Shown here: one piece after another, positions 7,677 through 13,902 of the stretch
Layout: each line of letters opens with the position of its first letter
Position numbering within the stretch: position 1 is the first letter of the stretch
NCBI GenBank assembly: GCA_009777135.1
Contig: WRMM01000019.1
Location: 1 to 15,160 of the forward strand
Source: Candidatus Fibrimonadales bacterium
GTDB taxonomy: Bacteria > Fibrobacterota > Fibrobacteria > Fibrobacterales > Fibrobacteraceae
DNA: 15,160 nt
Direction: 5' to 3'
Translations under genes and position numbers: made by a program
Notes under the pieces: model-generated
Told to the model about the DNA's origin: nothing
The model's input: the letters and a program-made list of their open reading frames with translations, nothing else
Databases searched by the model: none

Positions 7677-8444
7677 CTATGTGCGATAGAATCCGGCATG
7701 CCATAAAAGCATATCCGTTGCATACCTATCGCTGTTTTTTATAACTTTTTCATAATACAATTCCTCAGTCTTCAAACTTTCTGGAAAATAATCAATAGCA
7801 TCATCATTTTTTTTCAAAGCGATTTTGCACAGCTTCGCCGTTTTCAAGTTCTCCGGAACATACTTAATAGCATTTTGATATTCTTTTTTCACAGCGATTA
7901 GGCACAGTTCTGCCGTTTTCAAGCTTTCCGGAACATACCTAAGAGCATCGCCATGACTTTTCACAGCAGTTTTGCACAGCTCCGCCGTTTTCAAATTTTC
8001 CGGGACATACTTAAGAGCATTAGAAGTACCGCCACGACTTTCTACAGCGATTTTGCACAGCTCTGCCGTTTTCAAGTTTTCTGGGACATACTCAAGAGCA
8101 GAGCCATAATTTTCCACAGCGGTTTTGCACAGCTCCGCCGTTTTCAAGTTTTCCGGGACAGACTCAAGAGCATCGCCATAATTCTCCACAGCGAGTTTGC
8201 ATAGCTCTGCCGTTTTAAACTTTTCTGGAATATACTTGAAATTTTTCCATTCTTTTTCCAAAGCGATTTGGCACATCTCCACTGTTTTCAAGCTTTCCGG
8301 GACAAACTGTAAATTGCGGTCCCATATTTCCACAGCGAGTTTGCATATTTCCACTGTTTTCAAATCTTCCGGGATTTGAATAAAGCCGCCATATTCCCTT
8401 ACTAAAGCCGCAAGCTGAGTTTTCGGGTTGTGTTTGTTAGTCAT
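7677..8444 (-). CDS. DUF4116 repeat protein, 255 aa
   Basis: The start is well supported by AAGGAGG 5 bases upstream of the ATG at 8444. The N-terminus (MTNKHNPKTQLAALVREYGG) is nearly shared with the mini copy at 6696-6866. About eight full DUF4116 units of 24 residues follow, plus a partial one. One unit carries a three-residue insertion (SRGGTSNALKYVPEN) and two early units are degenerate (NFKYIPEK). It ends with an unrelated tail, ATDMLLWHAGFYRT. No signal peptide or membrane segment is seen, so it should be cytoplasmic, while its upstream partner is exported. The FISUMP stop codon lies 14 bases before its start, and its own stop (TAG) lies 24 bases before the next FISUMP start, indicating one transcript. 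Confidence 0.85.
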   Translation of the reverse strand: MTNKHNPKTQLAALVREYGGFIQIPEDLKTVEICKLAVEIWDRNLQFVPESLKTVEMCQIALEKEWKNFKYIPEKFKTAELCKLAVENYGDALESVPENLKTAELCKTAVENYGSALEYVPENLKTAELCKIAVESRGGTSNALKYVPENLKTAELCKTAVKSHGDALRYVPESLKTAELCLIAVKKEYQNAIKYVPENLKTAKLCKIALKKNDDAIDYFPESLKTEELYYEKVIKNSDRYATDMLLWHAGFYRT

Positions 8445-8458
8445 GTTTTCCTCCTTAG

Positions 8459-9169
8459 TTATTTGGCTATGTAGCCTGCTCGTGGATTTGGTGGAACTTT
8501 GCCATTCTTATAGTGTATACATCTAACGGAATAATCGAGATAAGGATATTCGGAATTAGTGCTCACAAAATCATGACTCATTCTAAAAGCCAAAGGTTCT
8601 GATACTAAATGTCTAAATGACTTTGTCCAATATTTAGGTGGATCAAAATTTCTCCCGAGTTTATAGTCTGGCACAGGAATTATATTCATTCCCGTCGAAT
8701 TAGTTCCATTTGGATTAGTTATTTTAACAGACTTATTGCCACGTTTATCATAGGTGACTATAGTATCAGTTAGAATAGACCAAGCCGTAGTCGATAATAC
8801 TCGTTTAGGATCTAAAAATTCATTGTATTTCTTGCCCGGCCAAAAAGTCATCCAATCCCACACTGACGGTAAATGCCATCCAGCTGGACAAGCACTTTTG
8901 GCTTCGAAAAAATCATAAGCTCGGCCATAAAGCGAATCTCCTTTATCATATGCATTTTGTAATTTACGCCCTATGATTTTATTAGGTTCACCAGCATAGT
9001 CTAAATTTTCGGCAAACCAATGATATTGTCTATGTTTTATTATTTTATAAGTTTTACCATCTCGCTTGTCAGTAAAACTAGTTGAGTCACTGTTGAACTG
9101 TGAACGAGCCATATTAGCCAACAGCAATATACACGGAAATATCAAGCCGAGTTTGAAATTTGTAATCAT
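8459..9169 (-). CDS. Exported FISUMP-domain protein, copy A
   Basis: The ATG at 9169 has AGGAGG 8 bases upstream. The 236-residue product has a signal peptide (MITNFKLGLIFPCILLLANM, cleavage near ARS|Q). A FISUMP domain follows: FTDKRDGKTYKIIKH, WFAENLDYAG, CPAGWHLPSVWDWMTF and DYSVRCIHYKNGK. It is the upstream member of the duplicated FISUMP + DUF4116 pair. Positions 8661-8891 differ from 7087-7317 of copy B at only two bases, while both flanks have diverged clearly at protein level. Compared with the canonical FISUMP genes at 12314 and 14111, this pair lacks the GGWWSATE segment and has YWTKSF in its place. Role unknown; an extracytoplasmic binding function is inference. Confidence 0.85.
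   Translation of the reverse strand: MITNFKLGLIFPCILLLANMARSQFNSDSTSFTDKRDGKTYKIIKHRQYHWFAENLDYAGEPNKIIGRKLQNAYDKGDSLYGRAYDFFEAKSACPAGWHLPSVWDWMTFWPGKKYNEFLDPKRVLSTTAWSILTDTIVTYDKRGNKSVKITNPNGTNSTGMNIIPVPDYKLGRNFDPPKYWTKSFRHLVSEPLAFRMSHDFVSTNSEYPYLDYSVRCIHYKNGKVPPNPRAGYIAK
8661..8891 (-). repeat. 231-bp block nearly identical to 7087-7317
   Basis: Partner of the block in the downstream FISUMP copy. It spans the codons from the PVPDYKLG region back to CPAGW. The two copies lie 1574 bases apart in direct orientation, a substrate for homologous recombination that would delete or amplify the intervening DUF4116 gene. Confidence 0.75.
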
Positions 9170-9185
9170 ATCATGATCCTCCTAA

Positions 9186-9773
9186 TTACCTAGAAAATGT
9201 GACAGTTAATTCTTCATTAGAGAATCTGGTGACAAAAATATGTTTACCCATTCCGATGCAACGTTTTTTCATATCGTGCTTAGTTGAGCATTGAATTTCG
9301 ATCTTTTTTCGGAGATCTTCTACTGAGACATCCAAACTTAAACTAAGTTCTTCAAATGGTTCTTGATTATCTATGTTTCCTGAATTAACAGTATGTCCAT
9401 AATGACTAGCACTGAAAGTTGTTGCACAAACAGCTGAACATGATTTGCTTGGCTCATAAACCCTATTATCTAACTGCTCATTTCGCTTTTCGGCTATTTT
9501 CAGACGCTTATTGAGTGAATCGATTGTTTCATTGAGTCGAAATATTTTGCTTTCATACTCGCCTCGAACTTGGTCTTCAATGAATTGCTTATATATCTCA
9601 AGCTTTTTATCGTTGTTAAACTTTGGAAGTATTTTGGCTACTTTTTTTCGGATGCGTTCGCCTATGTTTTCCGTGGCCTGCTCATCGTCTAAGCAACCAA
9701 CAATTGACACGCTGGCAAGAATAAGCATTAAGCTGATTAGGCAAAGCTTGGGGATGTATCTGCGTTTGCTCAT
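9186..9773 (-). CDS. Coiled-coil lipoprotein linked to the RiPP maturase
   Basis: This 195-residue protein has a basic N-terminus, a hydrophobic stretch and a lipobox IVGC, giving a lipidated Cys27. Residues about 35-110 are charged and heptad-like (IYKQFIEDQVRGEYESKIF, LNETIDSLNKRLKIAEKRNE), predicting a helical coiled coil. The C-terminal half has four Cys (SCSAVC, IQC, RC) and ends in beta-like segments. The ATG overlaps the TGA of the radical SAM frame by four bases (ATGA), and its ribosome binding site (AGGAGG) lies in the end of that gene, so it is translationally coupled to the maturase. I do not recognise a family. A role in RiPP transport, immunity or docking at the membrane is inference from coupling alone. 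Confidence 0.75.
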   Translation of the reverse strand: MSKRRYIPKLCLISLMLILASVSIVGCLDDEQATENIGERIRKKVAKILPKFNNDKKLEIYKQFIEDQVRGEYESKIFRLNETIDSLNKRLKIAEKRNEQLDNRVYEPSKSCSAVCATTFSASHYGHTVNSGNIDNQEPFEELSLSLDVSVEDLRKKIEIQCSTKHDMKKRCIGMGKHIFVTRFSNEELTVTFSR

Positions 9774-10774
9774 GGGTTTTTCGCCTCCTCTATAATTTTG
9801 CGGTTAATTTTTGCTGCATTGCAAAAATGAGGGTTGATTTTTAGGTAATCGCCATTGTTTTCGTTGAAATTGCGCACAAGGCACATTGCGCAGAATAGCC
9901 TGTCTTCGCAGTCCAAGCATTGCGGAAAACTGCCTTTGGTTATGGAGCGAAGCTCAAGCATTTTTGGCGAACGTTCCCATATATCTTTGACAGGCTGTTC
10001 CTTCACATTGCCAAGAGCCATGCCCTGCCAGCCCGAACACGGATAAACAACGCCAGAAGCCGCTATGCAAAGATTGTCGCGCCCCACTCCGCATATAGCT
10101 TCTTTCTCCGTTTCTTCGCGGCTTTTCTTCTTGACCGGCGTATCTATCAATTCGCTGTATTGCTTATCATAAGCCATGATGTCTTTAATCAGCTCTTCGG
10201 TTTCTTTTTCGTTCAGCCGTTCATTTAAATTGTCTGTTGAAAAATCGTAGCGAGCCATCATAATGAAATCTGTTTGCGCTTTGCATTTGCGTTTTTGGGC
10301 GTATTGAAGAACGTTTTTGTATGAGCGGAAATTTGATTTCATAACCGGGCAGCTTATTTGCACAGGGATATTTTCCGCAATAAGAGCGTCTATGGCTGAG
10401 GCGGTTTTTGCGAACGAGCCTTTTAGCTGCGTTATGTGGTCGTGTTCTTCGGGGATAGTGGAGTAGAGCGAGGTTTGGACTAGGCTTGGGTTTGTTTCTT
10501 TTAAAATTTGCACAAGCTCGGGAGTGAGCAGGGTTAGGTTTGAGAGCAAGTTTATGGAAAAATCAAGTTCGCGAGCCTTTAGCAGAATTTTTGCTATGTC
10601 GGGGTGAGAAAGAGCTTCTCCGCCCGAAAGCGTTAAGCTTAGGGTTCCTATTTCGTTCAGCTGTTTCAATACGTTTTCTATTACTTCATAAGGCAGAATT
10701 TCCGTTTTGAGTTCGTGCGGAATGTAGCAATGCAGGCAGCGTTCATTGCAGCGGCTTGTCAGCTCAATTTGGCA
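9770..10774 (-). CDS. Radical SAM / SPASM peptide maturase, catalytic part (separated from its PqqD-like part by an in-frame TGA)
   Basis: The frame is open from just after the TGA at 10775-10777 and lacks any ATG, GTG or TTG before its cluster motif. It therefore cannot start independently with the motif intact; the first usable TTG is at 10669. The motif CNERCLHCY (CxxxCxxC, Cys145/149/152 counting from the upstream start at 11182) binds the SAM-cleaving 4Fe-4S cluster. LSGGEALSHPDI supplies the GGE motif. The C-terminal third is a SPASM domain for auxiliary clusters: CGVGRDNLC, then GVVYPC with GN, then CLDCEDRLFCAMC and a last HFC. Such enzymes install thioether or other crosslinks on Cys-rich precursor peptides. 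The four-base overlap with the next lipoprotein gene supports an operon. It could be a nonsense-mutated pseudogene or a recoded gene. Confidence 0.85.
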   Translation of the reverse strand, partial: CQIELTSRCNERCLHCYIPHELKTEILPYEVIENVLKQLNEIGTLSLTLSGGEALSHPDIAKILLKARELDFSINLLSNLTLLTPELVQILKETNPSLVQTSLYSTIPEEHDHITQLKGSFAKTASAIDALIAENIPVQISCPVMKSNFRSYKNVLQYAQKRKCKAQTDFIMMARYDFSTDNLNERLNEKETEELIKDIMAYDKQYSELIDTPVKKKSREETEKEAICGVGRDNLCIAASGVVYPCSGWQGMALGNVKEQPVKDIWERSPKMLELRSITKGSFPQCLDCEDRLFCAMCLVRNFNENNGDYLKINPHFCNAAKINRKIIEEAKNP

Positions 10775-11182
10775 TCAATGGATATGCGGTCGTTTCAGAT
10801 ATTCCGCAAGCAGGATTTCTGATGTGTCTGCATATTCTGAGGCGTCGTCGGGGTTTTGCATATAGTTATAGACGGCGGTTTTTGGGTTTTCTGCGTAAGT
10901 GAAAAGCGGTTCTGTTTCGCTGGAAGTTATGTAGCGGTCTTGTTCCAGATTTTGCAGAAATTCCAGAAGGTCGTTTTTGAGTTCTTCCGCAGTAACGCCT
11001 TCAAATTTCGGCATTATTTTTTCTAGCAAAGTTTGCAGGCTTTGCGGTTTGCGCGAAAGGGTTTCTAAAAATTCCTTGCCCGATTCGCTGTATGTTCGGT
11101 CGCGTTTTGTGAGCTGGGAATAGATATAGCCGTATGTGCCGATTGAGCGGACAAAGCTATTTTTGCAAAGGCGGTAATGCAT
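10775..11182 (-). CDS. PqqD-like peptide-recognition domain of the maturase, ends at in-frame TGA
   Basis: The frame is open from 11293, but the start chosen is the ATG at 11182: AGGAG lies 6 bases before it, and the upstream extension overlaps the hairpin and the end of the precursor gene. The 135 residues (MHYRLCKNSFVRSIGTYGYI, LTKRDRTYSESGKEFLETLS) resemble the PqqD-type RiPP recognition element, a small winged-helix domain that binds leader peptides. Helical segments follow (LLEKIMPKFEG, LLEFLQNLEQDRYI). Right after LAEYLKRPHIH the frame meets TGA and continues uninterrupted into the radical SAM region. The two pieces together give 470 codons, normal for a PqqD-rSAM-SPASM protein. Confidence 0.75.
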   Translation of the reverse strand: MHYRLCKNSFVRSIGTYGYIYSQLTKRDRTYSESGKEFLETLSRKPQSLQTLLEKIMPKFEGVTAEELKNDLLEFLQNLEQDRYITSSETEPLFTYAENPKTAVYNYMQNPDDASEYADTSEILLAEYLKRPHIH

Positions 11183-11211
11183 TGTGTTCTCCTGTTTTAA
11201 AAATTTGCGGA

Positions 11212-11242
11212 CAACTTTGGCCGCATCAAGCAGCCAAAGTTG
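11212..11242 (-). terminator. Strong intercistronic hairpin between RiPP precursor and maturase
   Basis: The minus strand reads CAACTTTGGCTGC, a five-base loop TTGAT, then GCGGCCAAAGTTG. That is a 13-bp stem with one G-T pair. It starts 10 bases after the precursor stop codon and is followed, after TCCGCAAA, by a run of five T. It looks like a partial terminator or RNA-stabilising hairpin that would make precursor mRNA more abundant than maturase mRNA. It lies 29 bases before the chosen maturase start. Confidence 0.75.
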
Positions 11243-11252
11243 CTTTGTTTTT

Positions 11253-11375
11253 TTACTGTGTTCTTTCGCAACCGCGACATTGAGTGCCCTCATAATTCAC
11301 AGGGCATCCCGAAGCGTAGCTGCCTTGTGGGCTGTTTTTTGCGATAAGAACAGGTTTTTTGTATGCTTTTTTCAT
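11253..11375 (-). CDS. Cys-rich RiPP precursor peptide (40 aa), FibroRumin-like
   Basis: GGAG lies 6 bases upstream of the ATG at 11375; another ATG four codons earlier (11387) has no good site. The peptide starts MKKAYKKPVLIAKNSPQG, a lysine-rich leader with the Y-K-K-P-V/I-L pattern common in leaders of radical SAM RiPPs. It ends in a Gly/Cys-rich core, GCPVNYEGTQCRGCERTQ, with Cys24, Cys33 and Cys36. It sits directly upstream of a PqqD-rSAM-SPASM enzyme on the same strand, separated by a hairpin. The GCP...C..CER pattern matches my memory of the FibroRumin class of radical SAM-modified Cys-rich peptides; that class name is recollection, not a search. The mature product is probably thioether crosslinked. 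The ATG overlaps the stop of the upstream small ORF (ATGA). Confidence 0.8.
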   Translation of the reverse strand: MKKAYKKPVLIAKNSPQGSYASGCPVNYEGTQCRGCERTQ

Positions 11376-11518
11376 AGCATTCTCCATTGTTTTCTAAGGT
11401 TGTGCGAGCAAAGGTTCCGAAAACAGAAAACCTCTGCAAGATTAAGCGCCACTCGGCGAGTAATTCTTTTGGTTAGCAAATCCTTGCAATCAAAGTCCAG
11501 ACTAAGCAATTGTTTCAT
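11372..11518 (-). CDS. Possible 48-aa leader or small protein coupled to the RiPP precursor
   Basis: GGAG, in the last codons of the preceding gene, lies about 8 bases before an ATG at 11518. The 48-codon frame (MKQLLSLDFDCKDLLTKR, then ITRRVALNLAEVFCFRN) ends in a TGA that overlaps the precursor ATG as ATGA. It has three Cys and many Arg/Lys. I recognise no family. It could be a real small protein, a translated leader that couples the precursor to the upstream gene, or chance. Confidence 0.4.
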   Translation of the reverse strand: MKQLLSLDFDCKDLLTKRITRRVALNLAEVFCFRNLCSHNLRKQWRML

Positions 11519-11521
11519 TTT

Positions 11522-12232
11522 TTATCTCCGTTGAGCTATGTTAGCTTTTTCTATGCCTATGTCTTTATTTACTATTTCTAATTGCGCTTTCTTTACTTCA
11601 GCATGTATTGAACAGTTATAAGTATAATGATACACGCCATAAAATATAAACTCATAGTCTTGGCAATTATATTCATATTTTTTTACTTTTAAACCGATTT
11701 CTTTAGGTTGTTTTGCTGGTTTATAAATTTTCTTTATTACTTCAAATGTAAAATCTTTACTAATACCAAAGCAAATAACATAATATCTCTTAGAGCCGAG
11801 AATTTTCAATTGTTCCTCAAATAATGTTTTAGCTTCTTTTACTATAATTCTAACTCTCTCAGGATTATTTTCTATTTGCTCTGATAAATCAGTCATATAA
11901 GCGCCATGAAGATTTTCAAAAGGCGGTATAATTTCTTTCAGTACCATATCTGCGCAACCAGCCATTGATGTTCCTTGTCTAATGGAATGGAAATTTCCGA
12001 ATGTCCGAAATTCCCGAGAACCGCTATCTCTGCCAGACGGATTAAAGGCTAAAAACACAACATCATTTTTTAATACTCCCTGTTGTTCCCACATAAACTT
12101 TACGCGCTTATCATTACAAGCTTCTACGCAGTCTCCATGGTCTGGATTCCATTGGTATCCTGGGCTCCAGACTGCCCAACTTGCGATTTCAATTTTGCCC
12201 AATTTATCAAATTGGTCTCTGTTAATTGGCAT
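11522..12232 (-). CDS. Uracil-DNA-glycosylase-superfamily-like protein
   Basis: AGGAGG lies 4 bases before the ATG at 12232. The 236-residue cytoplasmic protein contains VVFLAFNPSGRDSG followed by RTFGNFHSIR, GAYMTDLSE, YYVICFGISKDF and finally FYGVYHYTYNCSIHAE. The order of a hydrophobic strand plus NPSG, an NFH segment, a GAYMTD segment and a late His-containing strand recalls single-domain uracil-DNA-glycosylase-fold proteins. The typical catalytic residues are not obvious, so activity is uncertain. It follows the TPR-FISUMP gene after an 81-base gap with a hairpin, and the RiPP ORFs follow its stop after 3 bases. Its first 21 codons and upstream sequence are duplicated at 13949-14013. It could be a cassette cargo gene unrelated to the peptide system. 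Confidence 0.5.
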   Translation of the reverse strand: MPINRDQFDKLGKIEIASWAVWSPGYQWNPDHGDCVEACNDKRVKFMWEQQGVLKNDVVFLAFNPSGRDSGSREFRTFGNFHSIRQGTSMAGCADMVLKEIIPPFENLHGAYMTDLSEQIENNPERVRIIVKEAKTLFEEQLKILGSKRYYVICFGISKDFTFEVIKKIYKPAKQPKEIGLKVKKYEYNCQDYEFIFYGVYHYTYNCSIHAEVKKAQLEIVNKDIGIEKANIAQRR

Positions 12233-12329
12233 AAAGCCTCCTATATTTTTTCCCGTTTTTGTTTACCCCTGCCAAACCCTTGGGAAGTGGGGTTTGGGGA
12301 GTTTGCCCACTGTTTACGCTATGGGCTGC
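12168..12329 (-). repeat. 162-bp direct repeat, copy 1
   Basis: This block spans the 5' end of the glycosylase-like gene, its ribosome binding site, the intergenic hairpin and the extreme 3' end of the TPR-FISUMP gene. It aligns without gaps to 13949-14110 with few mismatches. Beyond it, on the FISUMP side, similarity continues as homologous coding sequence; on the other side it stops abruptly after the codons for ASWAV. Confidence 0.85.
12272..12297. promoter_or_regulatory. Intergenic hairpin after TPR-FISUMP gene
   Basis: CCAAACCC, a ten-base loop and GGGTTTGG form an 8-bp stem in the gap between the FISUMP stop and the next ribosome binding site. The duplicate at 14053-14078 keeps the pairing through two G-T wobbles. 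There is no T-run downstream on the transcribed strand, so an RNA-stability or attenuation element is more likely than a classical terminator. Confidence 0.5.
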
Positions 12330-13849
12330 GTGTCTCGCAAGCAACGAACACTATATAGAGCGTCCTTACCGCTGTAGTTCCTTTTCACGTCCTCGCGGTT
12401 GTAGCGCATGCTCCGGTCCCAAGCCTTGCTGGCATTGTACTCCGTGGCGCTCCACCAGTAGCCTGAGCCGCCGACACTGCTCCAGCAGCTGTTCCAGCCG
12501 CCCGCGAGAGCCGAAAAACCGAAAGTATCTTGCCCGTTGCCATTTTTTTCCCAGCTATATTTCGCTTTCAAATGAAAGCCTGAAACATTGCCCTTTTCAT
12601 CATTTGATGTCCAATTAGGATCCACATACTTTAAATTAGGATCCACATACTTTACGAGAACATCCCACTCCGCATCGCTAGGCAGATGCCAACCGGGAGG
12701 GCAAACTTCCTTAGCTGCAGCCCAATTATAAAGCCTGCCATATTTTTTGCAATTTTCCGGATTGTTACCGTAGCATGCACTACCATCTGCAACGCAGTTC
12801 AAATTCTCTGCCATCCAAATCTGCTCGCCTATTTTTACGATTTTGTATTTATTGCCATCCCTTGGATCTGTGAAAGTTTCTTTTGCTTCTCCGCATACGA
12901 CACGCACTGCTTGAACCAGATTTCTATATTTAGCGGCAATTAAACTATCATTATCAGCGGCTTCAGCGGCTTCAGCGCCTTTTTGCAAATGAATTTTTGA
13001 ACGCATTGTATAAAGTTCTGATAATTCAGAATAATCACATGCTAAACTCATTGCTTTTTCCAAATCTTTAGTTGCAGAATTATAATCCCCCTTTTGTTTG
13101 TAAACTTTTGCACGGTTTTTGTAATTTTTAGCCGTTTTTTTAAATTCTATTGCTTTTGTGTAGTCTTCAATAGCTTTATCGTAATCTTTCTTATTAAAAT
13201 AGCAATGTCCTCTGCTACCATAATACACAGCATCTTTACGAAGATTAATAGCTTCTTTGTGGTCTTCAATAGCTTTATCGTAATCTTTTTTATAAAAATA
13301 GCAATGTCCTCGGTTATTATAATACATGGCATCTTTACTAATATTAATAGCTTTTGTGTAGTCTTCAATAGCGGCATCGTAATCTTTCTTATTAAAATAG
13401 CAATGTCCTCGGTTATTATAATACATGGCATCTTTACTAATATTAATAGCTTTTGTGTAATCTTCAATAGCGGCATCGTAATCTTCTCTATTAAGATAGG
13501 AGTTTCCTCGGCTATAATAATATTTAGCCTTTTTACTAATATTAATAGCTTTTGTATAGTAATTAACAGCGCTCCAGTAATCTTTTTTATTATTATGCTC
13601 ATAATTGCCGTAACGCCAATGCTTTTCAGCCTTAATTCTTCTATACAGCCAAATAATAATTGCTGCAGCAATTAAAATGCCAAGGAAAAATTCCATAATA
13701 TCCGTAGCCAGCCAAGCAATAATGGCTACAATGGGTGCAACGATTAAAATGCCACGGCAAACTTTAGAAAATTTATCTTCACCAATAAGTGAACATACTA
13801 CTAAAAAAGAGAGGCCAAAAAAACCAAGCCAAAAAAATAAAAGCTCCAT
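12314..13849 (-). CDS. Membrane-anchored TPR protein with C-terminal FISUMP domain
   Basis: AGGAGG lies 5 bases before the ATG at 13849. The 511-residue protein begins with about three hydrophobic segments (residues 1-22, 32-50, 53-69: FFWLGFFGLSFLVV, ILIVAPIVAIIAWLA, FFLGILIAAAIIIWL) ending in a basic YRRIKAEK stop. Residues about 75-300 are six or so TPR-like units of the type DYDAAIEDYTKAINISK, each 33 residues, one shorter than the canonical 34. Residues about 325-505 form a FISUMP domain: FTDPRDGNKYKIVKIGEQIW, CPPGWHLPSDAEW, GYWWSATEYN and SVRCLRD. Within it KYVDPN is tandemly duplicated at DNA level. Topology is uncertain: a C-terminal FISUMP domain outside the cytoplasm would put the TPRs there too. 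Function unknown; a scaffold is inference. Confidence 0.85.
   Translation of the reverse strand: MELLFFWLGFFGLSFLVVCSLIGEDKFSKVCRGILIVAPIVAIIAWLATDIMEFFLGILIAAAIIIWLYRRIKAEKHWRYGNYEHNNKKDYWSAVNYYTKAINISKKAKYYYSRGNSYLNREDYDAAIEDYTKAINISKDAMYYNNRGHCYFNKKDYDAAIEDYTKAINISKDAMYYNNRGHCYFYKKDYDKAIEDHKEAINLRKDAVYYGSRGHCYFNKKDYDKAIEDYTKAIEFKKTAKNYKNRAKVYKQKGDYNSATKDLEKAMSLACDYSELSELYTMRSKIHLQKGAEAAEAADNDSLIAAKYRNLVQAVRVVCGEAKETFTDPRDGNKYKIVKIGEQIWMAENLNCVADGSACYGNNPENCKKYGRLYNWAAAKEVCPPGWHLPSDAEWDVLVKYVDPNLKYVDPNWTSNDEKGNVSGFHLKAKYSWEKNGNGQDTFGFSALAGGWNSCWSSVGGSGYWWSATEYNASKAWDRSMRYNREDVKRNYSGKDALYSVRCLRDTQPIA
13160..13560 (-). repeat. 99-bp tandem DNA repeats encoding TPR units
   Basis: The TPR part of the gene repeats with a 99-base period; for example the segment around CATGGCATCTTTACTAATAT recurs at 13325 and 13424. 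Neighbouring units are almost identical at DNA level. This indicates recent expansion and a locus prone to unit gain or loss. Confidence 0.7.
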
Positions 13850-13902
13850 ACCTGCCTCCTATACTGACAGCCCTAAAGCTTTGCAAAAAGGTTTTTCCAT
13901 GT

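Noticed and set aside
9770..10669. Radical SAM gene starting at the TTG at 10669
   Set aside because: This would remove the CxxxCxxC motif, which is encoded in the same open frame just upstream.
10775..10777. Alternative genetic code with TGA as tryptophan
   Set aside because: TGA serves as the natural stop of other frames here (104-106 and 9770-9772), so a global reassignment is unlikely.
11183..11293. Upstream extension of the PqqD-like ORF to 11293
   Set aside because: It overlaps the precursor gene and the hairpin, while the ATG at 11182 has a well-placed AGGAG.
13094..13675. Long plus-strand open frame of 193 codons opposite the TPR region
   Set aside because: It is the antisense of the 99-bp TPR repeats, is hydrophobic and Ile/Phe-rich by composition, and lacks a ribosome binding site.
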